Assembly: GCA_963422465.1 (NCBI GenBank)
Contig: OY730174.1
Coordinates: 3,622,914 to 3,686,913, forward strand
Source of the DNA: Lichina pygmaea
Taxonomy: Eukaryota > Ascomycota > Lichinomycetes > Lichinales > Lichinaceae
Length of the DNA stretch: 64,000 bases
Direction of reading: 5' to 3'
Part shown: piece after piece, positions 1 through 10,469 of the stretch
How the letters are laid out: every line of letters starts with the position of its first letter
Numbering within the stretch: the stretch's first letter is position 1
Notes under the pieces: generated by a model
Told to the model about the DNA's origin: nothing
Databases searched by the model: none
The model's input: only the letters and a program-made list of their open reading frames with translations
Program-made: the position numbers and the translations under genes

Positions 1-372
1 GTTCCTAAATGTGAGTACTCCTGTCTTCCAGTTAACAACTGGGTTGTGCTTCTTTAGCCAAGGCATCCCCAAATAGATATCCTGAGTGGCTAACTCAACA
101 ATATCAAGGTGGATCCTTTCAGCATAGTGTCCAGTAACTATTTCCATTGACTGTGTCTCATGGCAGACTAGCTCTGTCTGTCTATTTGCCATCGCAAGCT
201 GATAGGGCTGCTGCTTGCGTCTCCTTCCAGTGCTGAGGGTATCGTAAAGTTGTCTCAAGATGTAGTTTCCACTGGCTCCAGAGTCAACAAGTGCGTATGT
301 CTGTACTGGCGTGTTGGCGTGTAGTGACACAGGCAATCGCAGGTGCTTTGTGTTGCTAGGGGTCATGTTGTT
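1..372 (-). pseudogene. pol: Gypsy-A1 protease region (start of pol)
   Basis: Aspartic protease part of pol, with the active-site context VDSGASGNY in minus-strand translation near 270-290. It aligns with 25253-25801 of the full-length copy. The rest of pol lies outside the window. Confidence 0.8.
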
Positions 373-404
373 GAGCTCCTGATGTCACCCCTTGACAAGG
401 GAGT

Positions 405-1904
405 TCAGTCTTTTCCTGATCGAAGTGTCTTACCACTGACTGGGCAATAGGTCCAGCCATTCCCATCAGTTCTGAGGAATCTGTTCATGAATTTGTCTTG
501 CTGATGCTTGTCACATCCAGGCTTGAGGCAGTACTGCCAATTGTCAACGTAGCAGTTGTAGTTGTTGCCTTGCTGTAGGAACATGAGGTGTTCGTGCCAA
601 TCATGTGTGTGCCCGGGGAATGTGGTGTGTTGGTGTTTATCCCAAAGATGGATCTCACACGCATCCTTCTCGCAATTGACCCAATGCTTGTGGCAGCTGG
701 CGTGGTAGGGTGAATGTCCTCTGTACCTTCGTAGTTGTTCGTGGTAGGTGCAGTAGTGCTTTGTGCAAAACCTCCACTGTAGTTCGCCATGCCGTAGATT
801 TTGTGGGTCCATGCTGTAAGCATAGCTTCCTTGTGGTATTTCTTCTTTGATAGACGTGGGTTTGTCTCAGTCCCCATCAGAGGTGGTTAAGAGCTCCTGT
901 CCCTTGTCCTGACCTGTCTGTTCTGGTAGGTCCTTGCCTCCTGATGTTGCCAGTTGGTGGGCTGCTTCCAATGTCTGATCGTAGTTGTCCTATTGTTCAA
1001 GGGATAGCTGAGCCTCTCCTGGTGGGTCCTCTAGCTTGATGACATTCCAGTCTCTGTCAAGCGTATTAAGTTGCTGTCAGTGCACCTTGTTCTTTGAACA
1101 ACAGTCTTTCGCCATGTGGCCTAGCTTGCCACAGGCATAGCACTTCAGTGCTTTCCTCTTTTTGTTGTTCCTTCCCTTTGTGAACCTTCCCTTGTGGTGG
1201 ACTGCATCCAGTTCCATGGGTGCATAGCCATATGGGTCATGTGGCGGTGCCTTGTTAGGCAGCTTGTAGTGGTTGCTCACATGCCATGCGGGGTGGCTGT
1301 ATCCTCTGTCATGGTGTTTCTCCATCGCTCACTTGAATAGCTTGTCATCGATGTCGATTGCTTGTGTGATGAGTTTGTCCAGTGTGTCAACTGCTTGTCT
1401 GTCAAAGGTGATCTCATCCTTCATGTTTTCCTTGAGTCCACATCGGTACATGACCATCAGGGTGTTGTTGTCCCAGTCAGTCAGTACTGAGTATTGTTTG
1501 AACTGCGTGGTGTACTCTGCGGCTGAGCGTTGTTGTTTGATGTGCTGGATCATTCGTATAGCCACTTTGTCTTTGTTAGATAGTCCAAGGATCCTTTTGA
1601 TCTTGTCCTTAAATTGTGTCTATTTCGTCATCCATTCTGTTGTGCTGTTGTGGTCTCTGTTTCCTGAGAGATGTTTGTTGACGTAGGGCTTGATCCATCA
1701 ATAAGTATTGCCTCTCATGTAAGTGGTTGCGAAGAGGGGCCACTTCTCCTTAGGCAGCTTTGTCTCTGGTTGGAATTGAAAGTAGACTTGGAGTTGCATG
1801 AGCCAGTCGTCAACCTTGTTCCTTTCACTGTAGAACAGGTCTGGCTTGGCAACGCTAATCTTTCCATCTGGGAAGTTGGGGTTGGTTGCTCCTGAGGTAC
1901 TCAT
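405..1904 (-). pseudogene. gag: Gypsy-A1 gag region
   Basis: Capsid/nucleocapsid region of the Gypsy-A1 copy. The Gag N-terminus begins with MSTSGATNPN about 18 nt after the LTR. A CCHC zinc knuckle (CYACGKLGHMAKDC type) is visible near 1100-1150. It is followed by an unusual second Cys/His-rich stretch at about 405-800 before the protease. The region is broken in this copy. The same order is seen in the three other Gypsy-A copies. Confidence 0.85.
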
Positions 1905-1922
1905 CCTTGAGGGTCTTCAAAG

Positions 1923-2466
1923 TGTTGCAGTCTGTACTGTACTGTCCTATCCGAGTATAGGATTAGGGCGAGAGGTGGAAGGTGGGTTGGTTCTCGCAGG
2001 AGAGGAGTGTCAAGGAGTGCGAAGGGGTTTGGTGGAATGTGGTGGTGGTGACACCTGATCAATGGCTTTGTACAAAAGGATTGTATTGAAGTAGATCTAG
2101 TTGTCTGGATCACAACATGAGTTGAAGATGATTGTTCTATAGGGGAACTATCACCAGACTATATAGTGCCCAGTTCGTGAGCAGAGTGAGCTCTGCTCAC
2201 TTTGCTCACTTTTCATGCACACTGCAGTGAGCTGGGTGAGCTCTGCTCACTTTGCTCACTTTTCATGCACACTGTGGCAAGCTGGGTGAGCTCTGCTCAC
2301 TTTGCTCACTTGTTCGTGCATATGCATGCTGTGGCGAGCACCCCCTGGTTTGTCTTGCCGGTCATGTGACTGGTTCCCGTGTCACGCTGTCTGGTACTTC
2401 TGTCCAGTATCCTGTCTGCTGCTTTCTGTGAGTATATAAAGACTGTGTTCCTCCTGGGTCGTAACA
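1923..2466 (-). repeat. Gypsy-A1 5' LTR (544 bp)
   Basis: Runs from TGTTGCAG to CGTAACA (plus strand), the same length as both LTRs of the copy at 21503-27931. It contains three tandem blocks built on GTGAGCTCTGCTCAC, and a TATATAAAG box near the end that faces the plus strand. Confidence 0.92.
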
Positions 2467-4330
2467 CAAGTGGCCTTCCAGAAGTTGAAGAAGAAATTCA
2501 TCTCCACAACTATTTTGGCATTATTTGACTCTGAGAAAAGGATCATTTTGGAGACTGATGCCTCAGACCAAGTATTGGGATCCTGCTTGTGTCAACCAGA
2601 CACTGACAACCACTTACACCCTGTCGCGTACTGATCAAGAAAGTTCTCTGGCCCAGAACTGAGGTACAATGTTCACAACAAAGAATTGTTAGCAATCATC
2701 AACGTATTCCAAGAATAGAGGCCTTACTTGGAGAGAGCAAAATACACAGTGGACATGTACTCAGACCACAAGAACTTAGCTTACTTGACAACAACAAAGA
2801 AGCTAAACTGACAACAAGTTTGATGGGCAGAGTTGTTAGCATCATACAACTTCCAAATCCTCTACTGGAAGGGCACTGAAAATACTTGAGTGGACACACT
2901 CAGCAGGTGACCAGACCTGATGGACAAAAAAACAACAGAGGAACACCCAATCCTAACAACAAAAGGATGAACTCTGGTCTATGCTCAACCCCAACTGGCG
3001 ACAACTAAAACAAAGAGTCCACTCCTTACCCTTGGCCACAAGGCAGCAAACAAAAAGGAAATTGTGCCAGAAAGAGCACAAGAGGAGGTGATCCAGAGGC
3101 ACCATGATGGACTTTTGCACAGACACCCCGGGTGAGATAAAACCTTGGAAAAAATCCAAAGGAACTACCACTTCAACAGAATGAAGCACAAGGTGACAGA
3201 GTTCATTCGCAACTGTGAACAGTGTGTGAAGAACAAACCATCGAGACATAAGCCCTACAGGCAGGCACAGCAAATAGACCTACCCAAGGTACCATAGGAA
3301 ACTATCATGATGGATTTTGTGGTCAAGTTGCCAAAGTCAACAGAGCCAGTAACAAAAGTGGTATACAATAGTATTTTGGTGGTTGTTGACAAGCTCACCA
3401 AATACGCCCACCTGGTCCCATGGAAAGAGTCAGGAACTGTGAACAAACTTGCGAGTGTCCTACTCAAAGAGTTGGTAAGCCACTGAGGGCTACCAAAAAC
3501 AATTATCTCAGATCAAGACAAACTCTTCACCTTGAAATTCTGGAACATGTGGACAAGGCAACTTGGTATTGATACAAGGATATCAACAGCCTACCACCCA
3601 CAGACCAACAGACAAACTGAGCAGACAAACCAGACAATAGAGCAGTATCTACAGTACTACATCAACCACCAGCAAGACAACTGGGTGGAACTGCTACCAA
3701 TAGCACAGTTTGTGTACAACAACCAGCAACACAGCATGACAGGGACAACACTGTTCTTTGCGAACTACAGAAGAAATCCCTGATGGCAGGCAACAGCAGG
3801 AGGCAATATTGTCAATGTTAATAAACTTGCTGCTATGCACAAGATGATGAAAACAACAATCAACTGTGCCCAGAACACTACCACCCACTGACTGCATGAC
3901 AAAAGGTTGAAGGGACCAACCCTGGAAAGGGGAGATAAGGTCTACCTATCAACAAAAAACCTGTGCTTGAAGTGACTGAGCAAAAAGCTGGACCACATAC
4001 AAATCAGACTATTCAAAATCAAGAAGTGCACTGGGAAGGTCAACTACTGACTGAGACTACCACAAAAAGCAAGGATACACCAAGTATTCCACGTCTCACT
4101 GCTTGAACCAGCACTCAGCGATGCAGAGATTGAAACAGAATGGAACTTCAAGGATGATAAAGAGGAGTATGACATTGAAAGGATCCTGGATAGCTGAAGA
4201 AACAGATGGAAAATCAAGTACCTGGTGAAGTGGTTAGAATTTGACAGAGGAGAATTTGTGGGAACCAACCAAGAACTTCAGCCCTGCGATAAACCAGAAG
4301 CTGGTGGATTACCACCAAGCAAACCCGCAG
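2467..4330 (+). pseudogene. pol: Gypsy-C pol 3' region: RNase H, integrase, chromodomain
   Basis: Plus-strand translation shows RNase H blocks (TDASDQ near 2560, NKELLAI near 2690), the integrase zinc-binding and catalytic region (about 3090-3780, with AYHPQTNRQTE), and a C-terminal chromodomain near 4160-4260 (KIKYLVKW). These parts define a chromovirus. The region is broken and should be treated as a fossil. Confidence 0.88.
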
Positions 4331-4850
4331 TGACCAGGTCTAACAGTGACAACAGCTCAAGAGGAGCCAAAGTCTCTGAGGAGAAGACATCCTCAAAGGA
4401 TGGAGGAGCAGCAGTCTGACTGGCCTCCTGTTTGTGAATAACATGGAGAGCCTTCTGCTCCTGAGCATCAAGGGACTCTTGATCCTTGATGGCTGACAGC
4501 TCACAACAGATGGCATCAGCCTCTTTCTGAGAGAGACAACCCAGCTGCTGGCAAAGGCAGATCTGCTGGGGAAGCAACTTCGACAATTGGTCATCAGTCT
4601 CTCGCAGCTGAGCCTCAAGCTGCTCACACTCAAGTTCCATCTTCTTCTATTCTGATTCCAAGAGATGAAGGTCACAGCAACAACCTTTCTCAACACACCG
4701 ATAACAAAAAGATGATGCAGAGCTTATGACACACTTGGCATAGTCATGACAATAAGCACCGCATGTGATTTTTGATTCCTTGCCTATTTTGCTAATACAA
4801 CAAGAAAGAAAACTGCGACAACAAGTTCAAGTTGTCTGGTCTCAGTTCAT
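4278..4850 (-). pseudogene. Gypsy-C antisense Zn2Cys6/coiled-coil gene, degraded copy
   Basis: Lies between the pol end and the 3' LTR on the strand opposite to gag-pol, overlapping the chromodomain end tail to tail. It aligns with 15524-16096 and 62234-62804. The C-terminal 120 residues (MELECEQLEAQLRETDDQL onward) are open and rich in Leu/Glu/Gln heptads, predicting a coiled coil. The upstream part holds the cysteine cluster discussed for the better copies. This copy has a few breaks. Confidence 0.7.
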
Positions 4851-4911
4851 GACAAAAGAGGAGTAGGAACAAAAAGGATCTGGGGACAGAACTCTTGGAG
4901 GGAGGGGATAG

Positions 4912-5336
4912 TGTTAAGGCCTAGGCTGGAACAGCCTAGGTAAGCGAGGGAGGAATGTTAGTCATGCGGAACAACATCCGACTGATCCAGTGGACAAGCA
5001 GGAGCTAAGTGAGAAGCTTGTCTGGTGGACAAGCAGTCCCTAAGCGAGAAGCTTGTCTGGTGGACAAGCAGTCCCTAAGCGAGAAGCTCGTCCACGCAAA
5101 AGGATGATACCCCTCAAGGAGACCCCCCCCCTCGGGGCATCTGTATAAAGACCCCCCAAAGGGCCTGGAGAGATTAGCTCTCCAGGCTGAACACCAATGC
5201 ACACATCGTACTGAGACAATAGCACAGGAGAGTTACCCCACCTGTCTATTCCTCTACCGAGTCCCTGTCTAGAACTCGCCCTGCGAAGCAGCAAGACTGA
5301 ACTGCCTTCTTTGTGAACTCGGCCCAGCCTTTAACA
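4912..5336 (+). repeat. Gypsy-C 3' LTR (425 bp, 3 tandem units)
   Basis: Starts TGTTAAGGCC and ends CTTTAACA. It holds three copies of a ~35-bp tandem unit (about 4990-5095), a sense TATAAAG near 5145, and a perfect CGG-N8-CCG inverted triplet at 4967-4980. LINE sequence continues directly at 5337. Confidence 0.92.
4967..4980. promoter_or_regulatory. CGG-N8-CCG inverted triplet in Gypsy-C LTR
   Basis: CGGAACAACATCCG. Inverted CGG triplets with fixed spacing are the classic target type of Zn2Cys6 proteins. The same site with the same spacing occurs at 21104-21117, and a related one in the Gypsy-A1 LTR at 21939-21952. Function is inferred only. Confidence 0.45.
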
Positions 5337-5883
5337 GTGTGAAAGGTGCTATTGCCAGCTCTAGTCCTTGATCATCTGTGAGTTCTTTGAACTTAGTAGC
5401 TAGTTCAGAGTAGAGTTGGGAGGATTTTGACCAGGATGGGTGGTGGAGGTTTGAGTCAGTCAGAAGAATATGTTCTCCTTCTTTCTCCAGTGCCTGGGCC
5501 AGTACATCCAGTAGAGCTTCTGCTGATACTCTGTAGTTTTCCTGGCTTGTGGGTGTGAAGTACAGGTTATGTACCCAAAACACTTTTGCTTGCACTCTTA
5601 TCTCCAGTGATGTTAAATCCTTGCTCCAGAACACAGGGGTTATAGCTGACCTCTGTATTCTTCTGTTGATTAGAAGCAGAGTTCTCCCGAACACTTGGTC
5701 TTGAAGAGGGTAGAAGGCTGAGAAGACTGTTGAGGTACTTGTTTTCTTGTATGGATTTCTCCAAGGTTCTTGAAGTGCAATCAGATCCACTTCCTGGAGT
5801 CTGGGGTTAGCTAGTAGAAGATCTTGGCATGTCTGGCTTTTCTGCACATTATACTGAAGAAGGTTGAGAGTTGGTGTACTCAT
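5337..5883 (-). pseudogene. LINE-a ORF2, N-terminal endonuclease fragment
   Basis: Begins at ATG 5883, which overlaps the ORF1 stop in the string TGATG, an arrangement suited to termination-reinitiation. Translation starts MSTPTLNLLQYNVQKSQ, and QYNV, ALQEPW and LTDSNLHHPSW are the Asn, Glu and Asp/His blocks of an APE-type endonuclease. It stays open until the Gypsy-C insertion removes the rest (SDH motif, reverse transcriptase). An annotation starting slightly upstream would use a TTG; ATG 5883 is the better start. Confidence 0.85.
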
Positions 5884-7337
5884 CAAACCTCTGGGTTAGA
5901 ATCTACAAGTATCTCAAAAGAGTTTTGTTTTGGAAGATTAGTGGTAGTCTTCAGGTTTTGCAGAGAGGTTGCTTGAGAGCTAAGTCTTGCACTTGATCTA
6001 GTTCTCACCAGCTCTCTCTGTTTTCTTTTCTTCCCATCCTCTCTATCAGATAGATTAGGGCCACTTCCAGTATTAGTGGTCTGGCTTGGAGAGAAGATAA
6101 AAGTGGAAGAGATGTTTTCTGGAGTGGTGTATCTTCCAGGTCTGGTGAGCCAGGATTCTCTAGCTTTCTGTGTAGCTTCCTGCTTTTTAGGGCAGGCTTT
6201 TTCCCAAGCAGAGTGCTTCCCTCCACAGTTAGCACATTTGGGAACTAGCTTTTCTTGAGGAATTAGGCAATCTCTTCTGGCATGTTTTCCTCCACATGCC
6301 AGGCACTGTGCTTGAGCTTGGCAGATTCTTGCCTGGTGTCCAAACTTTGAGCATTTGTAGCATTGGACCACTGATGTATCCAGAAGTGCTGGTTCTACTT
6401 CATGGATCATGTGGCCAAGTACAACTCCTCTCTTGATTAGTAGATTAGCTTGCTCAGGTGTTGCAAGATCTATGTGCAGAGATGTCACAGATTTCTTAAG
6501 AAGTTTGGACTTTCTGGTCCAGTAGGTTCTCAGGATTTTGACCTGGTTTTCCATACCAGGGTTTTGTCTGAAGATAGTCTTAGTTGTCTCTTCCAGGTTA
6601 TCTGAGTTAAAGTCCTTTGTTTGAACTCCATGAACCATGACTGGGAAGATTCTGGAAGAGATCTTAGCTTCTTCAGAGAACACTGCAGAGATCCAGTCTT
6701 TGTTCTGTTCTAGTTGGGTCTTGGCTGAGGGAGATTCCAGAGAGATGATAATATCACCAGAAGGAAGCTTTCTGACTGCTCTGATATCTTTCTGGCAAGA
6801 TATAGGGACTTTGTTCTTGATAGCCTGCACAAGCTGGGAAGGTGTTCTGTTTCCTGTCTGTGCTATTTGGACTCCAGGTCTGATAGTAATCTCACTGAAG
6901 ATTCTCTGGGGAACTGGAATTTCCTGAACTGTAGCTTTCTGGACTGCTTGGGCATAGAAGAGATTAGATACTAGTGCTTGCATATTTTTCTCAATTCTGT
7001 CCAGTCTCTGGAGAATTTTCTGAATCTCTTGTCCAGTGGTGGAAGGTGTAGCTATATGGCTTGCTAGCTGGGTGGTGATTTTCTTCCATGCTGCCTGTAC
7101 CTTTGGGGGAGCTTTAGACTGGTTTAGCCAGACTTCAACAATCTGGGATACTGGCAGTGTGTTTTCTCCAGCTTGTTGGTCTGGTGTTGCCAGAGAGGCA
7201 TCTTGTTGGCTTGGCTCTGGGGGAATAGATAAAGAAGAAGAGCTGGATTGGATGTTGGGGGATCTGGGAGCCAGTATAGAGGTTGGTACTCTAGAGTTGT
7301 ATTGGGGATGACTGGGTTTTTTCTTTTTTGAGGCCAT
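5883..7337 (-). CDS. LINE-a ORF1 protein (Gag-like, zinc knuckles)
   Basis: Complete 484-residue open frame starting MASKKKKPSHPQ. ORF1 of Tad1/I-type LINEs encodes an RNA-binding protein that packages the element RNA. The N-terminal ~120 residues are Ser/Pro/Gln-rich and low in complexity. The central part (about 150-320) is a folded, RRM-like domain by position only. The C-terminal part holds three Cys/His clusters: CYKCSKFGHQARIC, then CLACGGKHARRDC, then CANCGGKHSAWEKAC. It ends in TGA overlapping the ORF2 ATG. It is homologous to LINE-b ORF1 (9073-10428), and is one of the few undamaged element frames in the window. Confidence 0.88.
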   Translation of the reverse strand: MASKKKKPSHPQYNSRVPTSILAPRSPNIQSSSSSLSIPPEPSQQDASLATPDQQAGENTLPVSQIVEVWLNQSKAPPKVQAAWKKITTQLASHIATPSTTGQEIQKILQRLDRIEKNMQALVSNLFYAQAVQKATVQEIPVPQRIFSEITIRPGVQIAQTGNRTPSQLVQAIKNKVPISCQKDIRAVRKLPSGDIIISLESPSAKTQLEQNKDWISAVFSEEAKISSRIFPVMVHGVQTKDFNSDNLEETTKTIFRQNPGMENQVKILRTYWTRKSKLLKKSVTSLHIDLATPEQANLLIKRGVVLGHMIHEVEPALLDTSVVQCYKCSKFGHQARICQAQAQCLACGGKHARRDCLIPQEKLVPKCANCGGKHSAWEKACPKKQEATQKARESWLTRPGRYTTPENISSTFIFSPSQTTNTGSGPNLSDREDGKKRKQRELVRTRSSARLSSQATSLQNLKTTTNLPKQNSFEILVDSNPEV

Positions 7338-7911
7338 AGCTCTGGGTTTCCAGTAGTGATACCTTTAGAGAGTTGAGAGAGTTGAGGGAAAGAGAAGAGT
7401 ACCCTGACTTCCCAGCAGTAGTGATCTAGCCCTGAGTCCAGACCTCAGAGCTAGACTTTCCTGGGCAGCTTCTTCCTTCTAAGCTCTGGGTTAGGTCTGG
7501 GAGTATTCACCTAGACTAGGGACCAGACCCCCTATCTAGACTTTCCTTGAATTCTTAGATTCTGCCAGCCAAGAGTAGAGCTCAAGTTATTCCACTTTTC
7601 CACTCTCTGTTTTCCTCTTGAACTGGAAGTACTTACTCAATCCTGGGACCACACCCCAAGACTGAGTGTTCCTAGGTAATTGGGGCCTGTCCCCAGTCTT
7701 TCAGAATCCCACTAGCCACTCTCTGCCTTGTTATAGATAGTCTGTTGGTTGTTGAAGTTGAAGATCGAAGATTCAGAGATCACAACTTTTGACAAACAGG
7801 CTGGGTTACCCAAAGTGATAGGTTTTCACCTTAAGGTTTTGGTGGTTTAAGGGTGGAACTCGGCTGGTTTCCAGGACTTCTGACAAAATGCGGTGATTGT
7901 CAGAAGTGATG
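7338..7911 (-). promoter_or_regulatory. LINE-a 5' UTR
   Basis: Non-coding leader shared, in inverted form, with LINE-b and, in part, with 21173-21502 and 45705-46038. It contains degenerate repeats of a module with CCTAGG followed by TGGGACCACACCCC. LINEs carry an internal promoter in this region; the element boundaries, not promoter activity, are what the sequence shows. Confidence 0.65.
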
Positions 7912-8442
7912 GAATTTCTCAAATACATCATAGGGATTGAAGGGATCAAGATTAACCCTGAGAAGATCAAAGTGATTCAGCAATAGCTAACACTGACATC
8001 AGTTAAGGAAGTACAAACCTTCCTAGGATTTACCAACTTTAATCAACAGTTTATCAAGAACTACTCACAGATAGCAACACCACTGACAGAACTCACAAAG
8101 AAGAACATGGAGTACTGGTAGATGGAGAGATAACAAAAAGTATTCCAGCAGCTCAAGGACACTTACACCAAGGAACCAGTTCTCCTCAACTTCAAGACAG
8201 GCCAGCCAACACAAATTAAAACAGACACTTCAGACCAAGCAGTGGGAGCATGCCTATGCCAGCAAGCAGACAGCAAGTAGCACCCAGTTACCTACTAGTC
8301 ACGCAAAATATTATAAGTGGAACAAAACTATAATATCCATGACAAAGAGCTACTGGCAGTTGTCAACACACTTAAACATTAGAGAGTGTACATGGAAAGC
8401 AGTTCTGAACTTACTATTCTCACAGACTACAAGAATCTGACA
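7912..8442 (+). mobile_element. Gypsy-A pol fragment
   Basis: About 530 bp of Gypsy-A pol in plus orientation, from the end of the reverse transcriptase to RNase H (translation includes LGF-like, NYSQ, TDTSDQ and HDKELLAVV blocks). It aligns with about 58230-58760. No LTR is attached, and it is bounded on both sides by LINE 5' ends. Broken fossil fragment. Confidence 0.85.
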
Positions 8443-9072
8443 CAACTTCTCCCAGTACCACTACGTTCAAGGACCATCACTTCTGATATTCACCTGACTT
8501 TGTAAGAAGTTCTGGAAACAAAGCGAGTATCTGTTGGGAACCACCAAAACCTTAAGGTGAAAACCTATCACTTTGGGTAACCCAGCCTGTTTATCAAAAG
8601 TTGTGATCTCTGAATCTTTGATCTTCAACTTCAACAACCAACAGACTATCTATAACAAGGCAGAGAGTGGCCAGTGGGATTCTGAAAGACTGGGGACAGG
8701 CCCCAATTACCTAGGAACACTCAGTCTTGGGGTGTGGTCCCAGGATTGAGCAAGTACTCCCAGTCAGACAGAGATAACAGCTTGAACTTCTCTTAAGAGA
8801 AACATCTAGCATCAAGGAGATCAGGGCTCCCAGGATAAGAGAAATAGTTTAGAGCTTGCCTCTAGTGCTGGTAGAGTTGAAAAACTCTAGGAAAGCTCAG
8901 GCAGGGGGTGTGGTCTCCAGCTTGAGTTAATACAGCCAGATTTCCCTAGAGTCTAGTTGGAAAAGACTGCCCAGGAAAGTACAGTCTTGGGGAGTGGTCC
9001 CAGGATTGTGCAATTACTGCTAGGAACCAGGTGACCCTTTGTGAACAACCCACTGTGCAGGTTACCTACCCT
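8443..9072 (+). promoter_or_regulatory. LINE-b 5' UTR with degenerate monomers
   Basis: Three related modules at about 8711-8757, 8887-8932 and 8970-9018 share AGGAA, CAG, then GGGG(T/A)GTGGTC and CCAG. The architecture resembles the monomer promoters of some vertebrate and insect LINEs, but promoter function is inferred. Confidence 0.5.
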
Positions 9073-10428
9073 ATGCCTGTCAAAAAGAAGAAACCAGACT
9101 CCTCCCAGAACACTACCAGAAAAACAACACCTTCTCCAACAATGCCAGCTCCCAGTTCTGCTAGTACTCAGCCTAGTTCTTCTACCCTCTATCCAGCTCT
9201 CCAGAATGACTACAACCTACTGGACTTATGGCTCAAGACTCAAGCTACCCCAGAATCTGTACTGAAAAGCTGGGAGAATATTAAGAAAAACTCTTGTACT
9301 AATGAAGCCCAGTCCACCAAAACCCAGTCTCTCCCCACTGGTCTGACCAACAAGATTTTCCAGGAGCTGGAGAATATTAACAAGCGGCTAGACAAGCAAG
9401 AATCTAAGCCATCATATGCCCAGGCTGTTCAGAAACATATCCCAGCTCAAATCCCTCTAGCTCCAAGAATTCTGAAGGAAGTTCTTGTCCACCCTGGTAA
9501 CCAGACACCTGATATAGCCAACAGGACCCACATCCAGCTTTTTCAAGCTCTCCAAGACAGACTCCCCAGTCCCTATAATAAACAAGTCAGAGCAGTGAGA
9601 AAACTTCCCTCAGAGGACATTCTTATTAACACTGAAACCCAAGAGACTAAGAGTTTTCTGGAGAAAGACTCTGCCTGGATAACAGCTATTTTTACCAAGG
9701 AAGCAACTATCCAACCCAAGAGATTCCCAGTGTTGATTCATGGAGTCAGAACCACAGACATCCAGCCAGAAAACCTGGAAAAAACTCGCCAGACTATCCA
9801 GAACAGCAACCCATCCCTGAGCAAGCAAATCACTATTCTAAGAGCCTACTGGTCAAAGAAGGCTATAGCTCAAAAGAAACCAGTTACTTCACTTCACCTG
9901 GATCTGGCCACTCCGGAACAGGCCAATCTTCTAATTGAGAGTGGAGTAGTGCTGGGCCACAGATTGCATGAGGCAGAGCCTTTTCTGGCTAACACAGTGG
10001 TGGCACAATGCTTCAAGTGCTTTGGGTATGGACACCAAGCTCGCCTGTGCAGGAATCAAGCTGTATGTGGTGCCTGTGGAGGCCAGTATGAAAGAAGAAC
10101 CTGCCAAATCCCTGAGCAACTGCTAAAGCCAAAATGCAGCAACTGCAAAGGAGCTCACCCAGCCTGGGCTAGCACATGCCCAGTAAACCAAGAAGCAGTC
10201 AAGAAGGCAAGAGAGGTATGGATTTCCCACCCAGGGAAGTATGAGATCTCCACTGCTACCACTGTCCCAGTCACACAGTCTCCAGTTACTTTCCCCTTCA
10301 TACAGACTCTTCCAGGGGGAAAAAGACGGAAAACCACAGAGCCAACTAGAAGCTCAGAGAGACTCAGAGGAGAGTCTCCAGAAGTGCAAATCCTGTCTAC
10401 AAGATCAACAAACACAGGGAGAAAGTAG
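9073..10428 (+). CDS. LINE-b ORF1 protein (Gag-like, zinc knuckles)
   Basis: 451-residue open frame starting MPVKKKKPDSSQ. The frame extends 14 codons upstream to an in-frame ATG at 9031, but alignment to LINE-a ORF1 (MASKKKKPSHPQ) favours ATG 9073. The N-terminal ~100 residues are Ser/Thr/Pro-rich, a conserved central domain follows (PQRIF/APRIL... to PEQANLLI), and cysteine clusters start near residues 313 (CFKCFGYGHQARLC, CCHC), 332 (degenerate) and 355 (CSNCKGAHPAWASTC). Expected role is nucleic-acid binding and RNP assembly. ORF2 follows after about 40 nt in another frame. Confidence 0.9.
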   Translation: MPVKKKKPDSSQNTTRKTTPSPTMPAPSSASTQPSSSTLYPALQNDYNLLDLWLKTQATPESVLKSWENIKKNSCTNEAQSTKTQSLPTGLTNKIFQELENINKRLDKQESKPSYAQAVQKHIPAQIPLAPRILKEVLVHPGNQTPDIANRTHIQLFQALQDRLPSPYNKQVRAVRKLPSEDILINTETQETKSFLEKDSAWITAIFTKEATIQPKRFPVLIHGVRTTDIQPENLEKTRQTIQNSNPSLSKQITILRAYWSKKAIAQKKPVTSLHLDLATPEQANLLIESGVVLGHRLHEAEPFLANTVVAQCFKCFGYGHQARLCRNQAVCGACGGQYERRTCQIPEQLLKPKCSNCKGAHPAWASTCPVNQEAVKKAREVWISHPGKYEISTATTVPVTQSPVTFPFIQTLPGGKRRKTTEPTRSSERLRGESPEVQILSTRSTNTGRK

Positions 10429-10469
10429 TCAGTCAACCCCTTCAAGATCTTTGAAGATGAAATGTCTAC

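Larger units (their letters stand above)
1..2466 (-). mobile_element. Gypsy-A1 element, 5' part (cut by window start)
   Basis: Ty3/Gypsy retrotransposon on the minus strand, running off the left edge. Present here are the 5' LTR (1923-2466), the gag region and the start of pol (protease). It matches the full-length copy at 21503-27931 along its whole length. It is inserted in a Gypsy-C element whose pol sequence resumes at 2467; the partner target duplication lies outside the window. The copy is broken, with several breaks, and differs from its relatives mostly by transitions, so it is a RIP-affected fossil. Confidence 0.9.
2467..5336 (+). mobile_element. Gypsy-C element, 3' part
   Basis: 3' half of a plus-strand chromovirus-type Ty3/Gypsy element: RNase H, integrase, chromodomain, an antisense extra gene and the 3' LTR (4912-5336). 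Its upstream half is separated by the Gypsy-A1 insertion ending at 2466. The element is inserted in the ORF2 endonuclease region of LINE-a, which resumes at 5337. It is heavily broken (more than a dozen breaks) and so old or RIP-affected. Confidence 0.9.
5337..7911 (-). mobile_element. LINE-a: Tad1-like LINE, 5' part
   Basis: Minus-strand non-LTR retrotransposon keeping most of its 5' UTR (about 7340-7911), a full ORF1 and the first part of ORF2. ORF2 is cut at 5337 by the Gypsy-C insertion. Its 5' end lacks roughly the first 33 nt seen in LINE-b. The 5' UTR is the inverted equivalent of 8480-9070, so LINE-a and LINE-b lie head to head around a Gypsy-A fragment. Confidence 0.88.

Noticed and set aside
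1273-1686. Recurring 137-codon frame opposite to Gypsy-A gag (also 26738-27151, 52879-53292, 55638-56051)
   Set aside because: Present in every A copy only because gag is; hydrophobic Ser/Leu-rich translation is the mirror of gag codons, with no LTR promoter context. Unlike the Zn2Cys6 gene it lies inside gag, not in its own interval.
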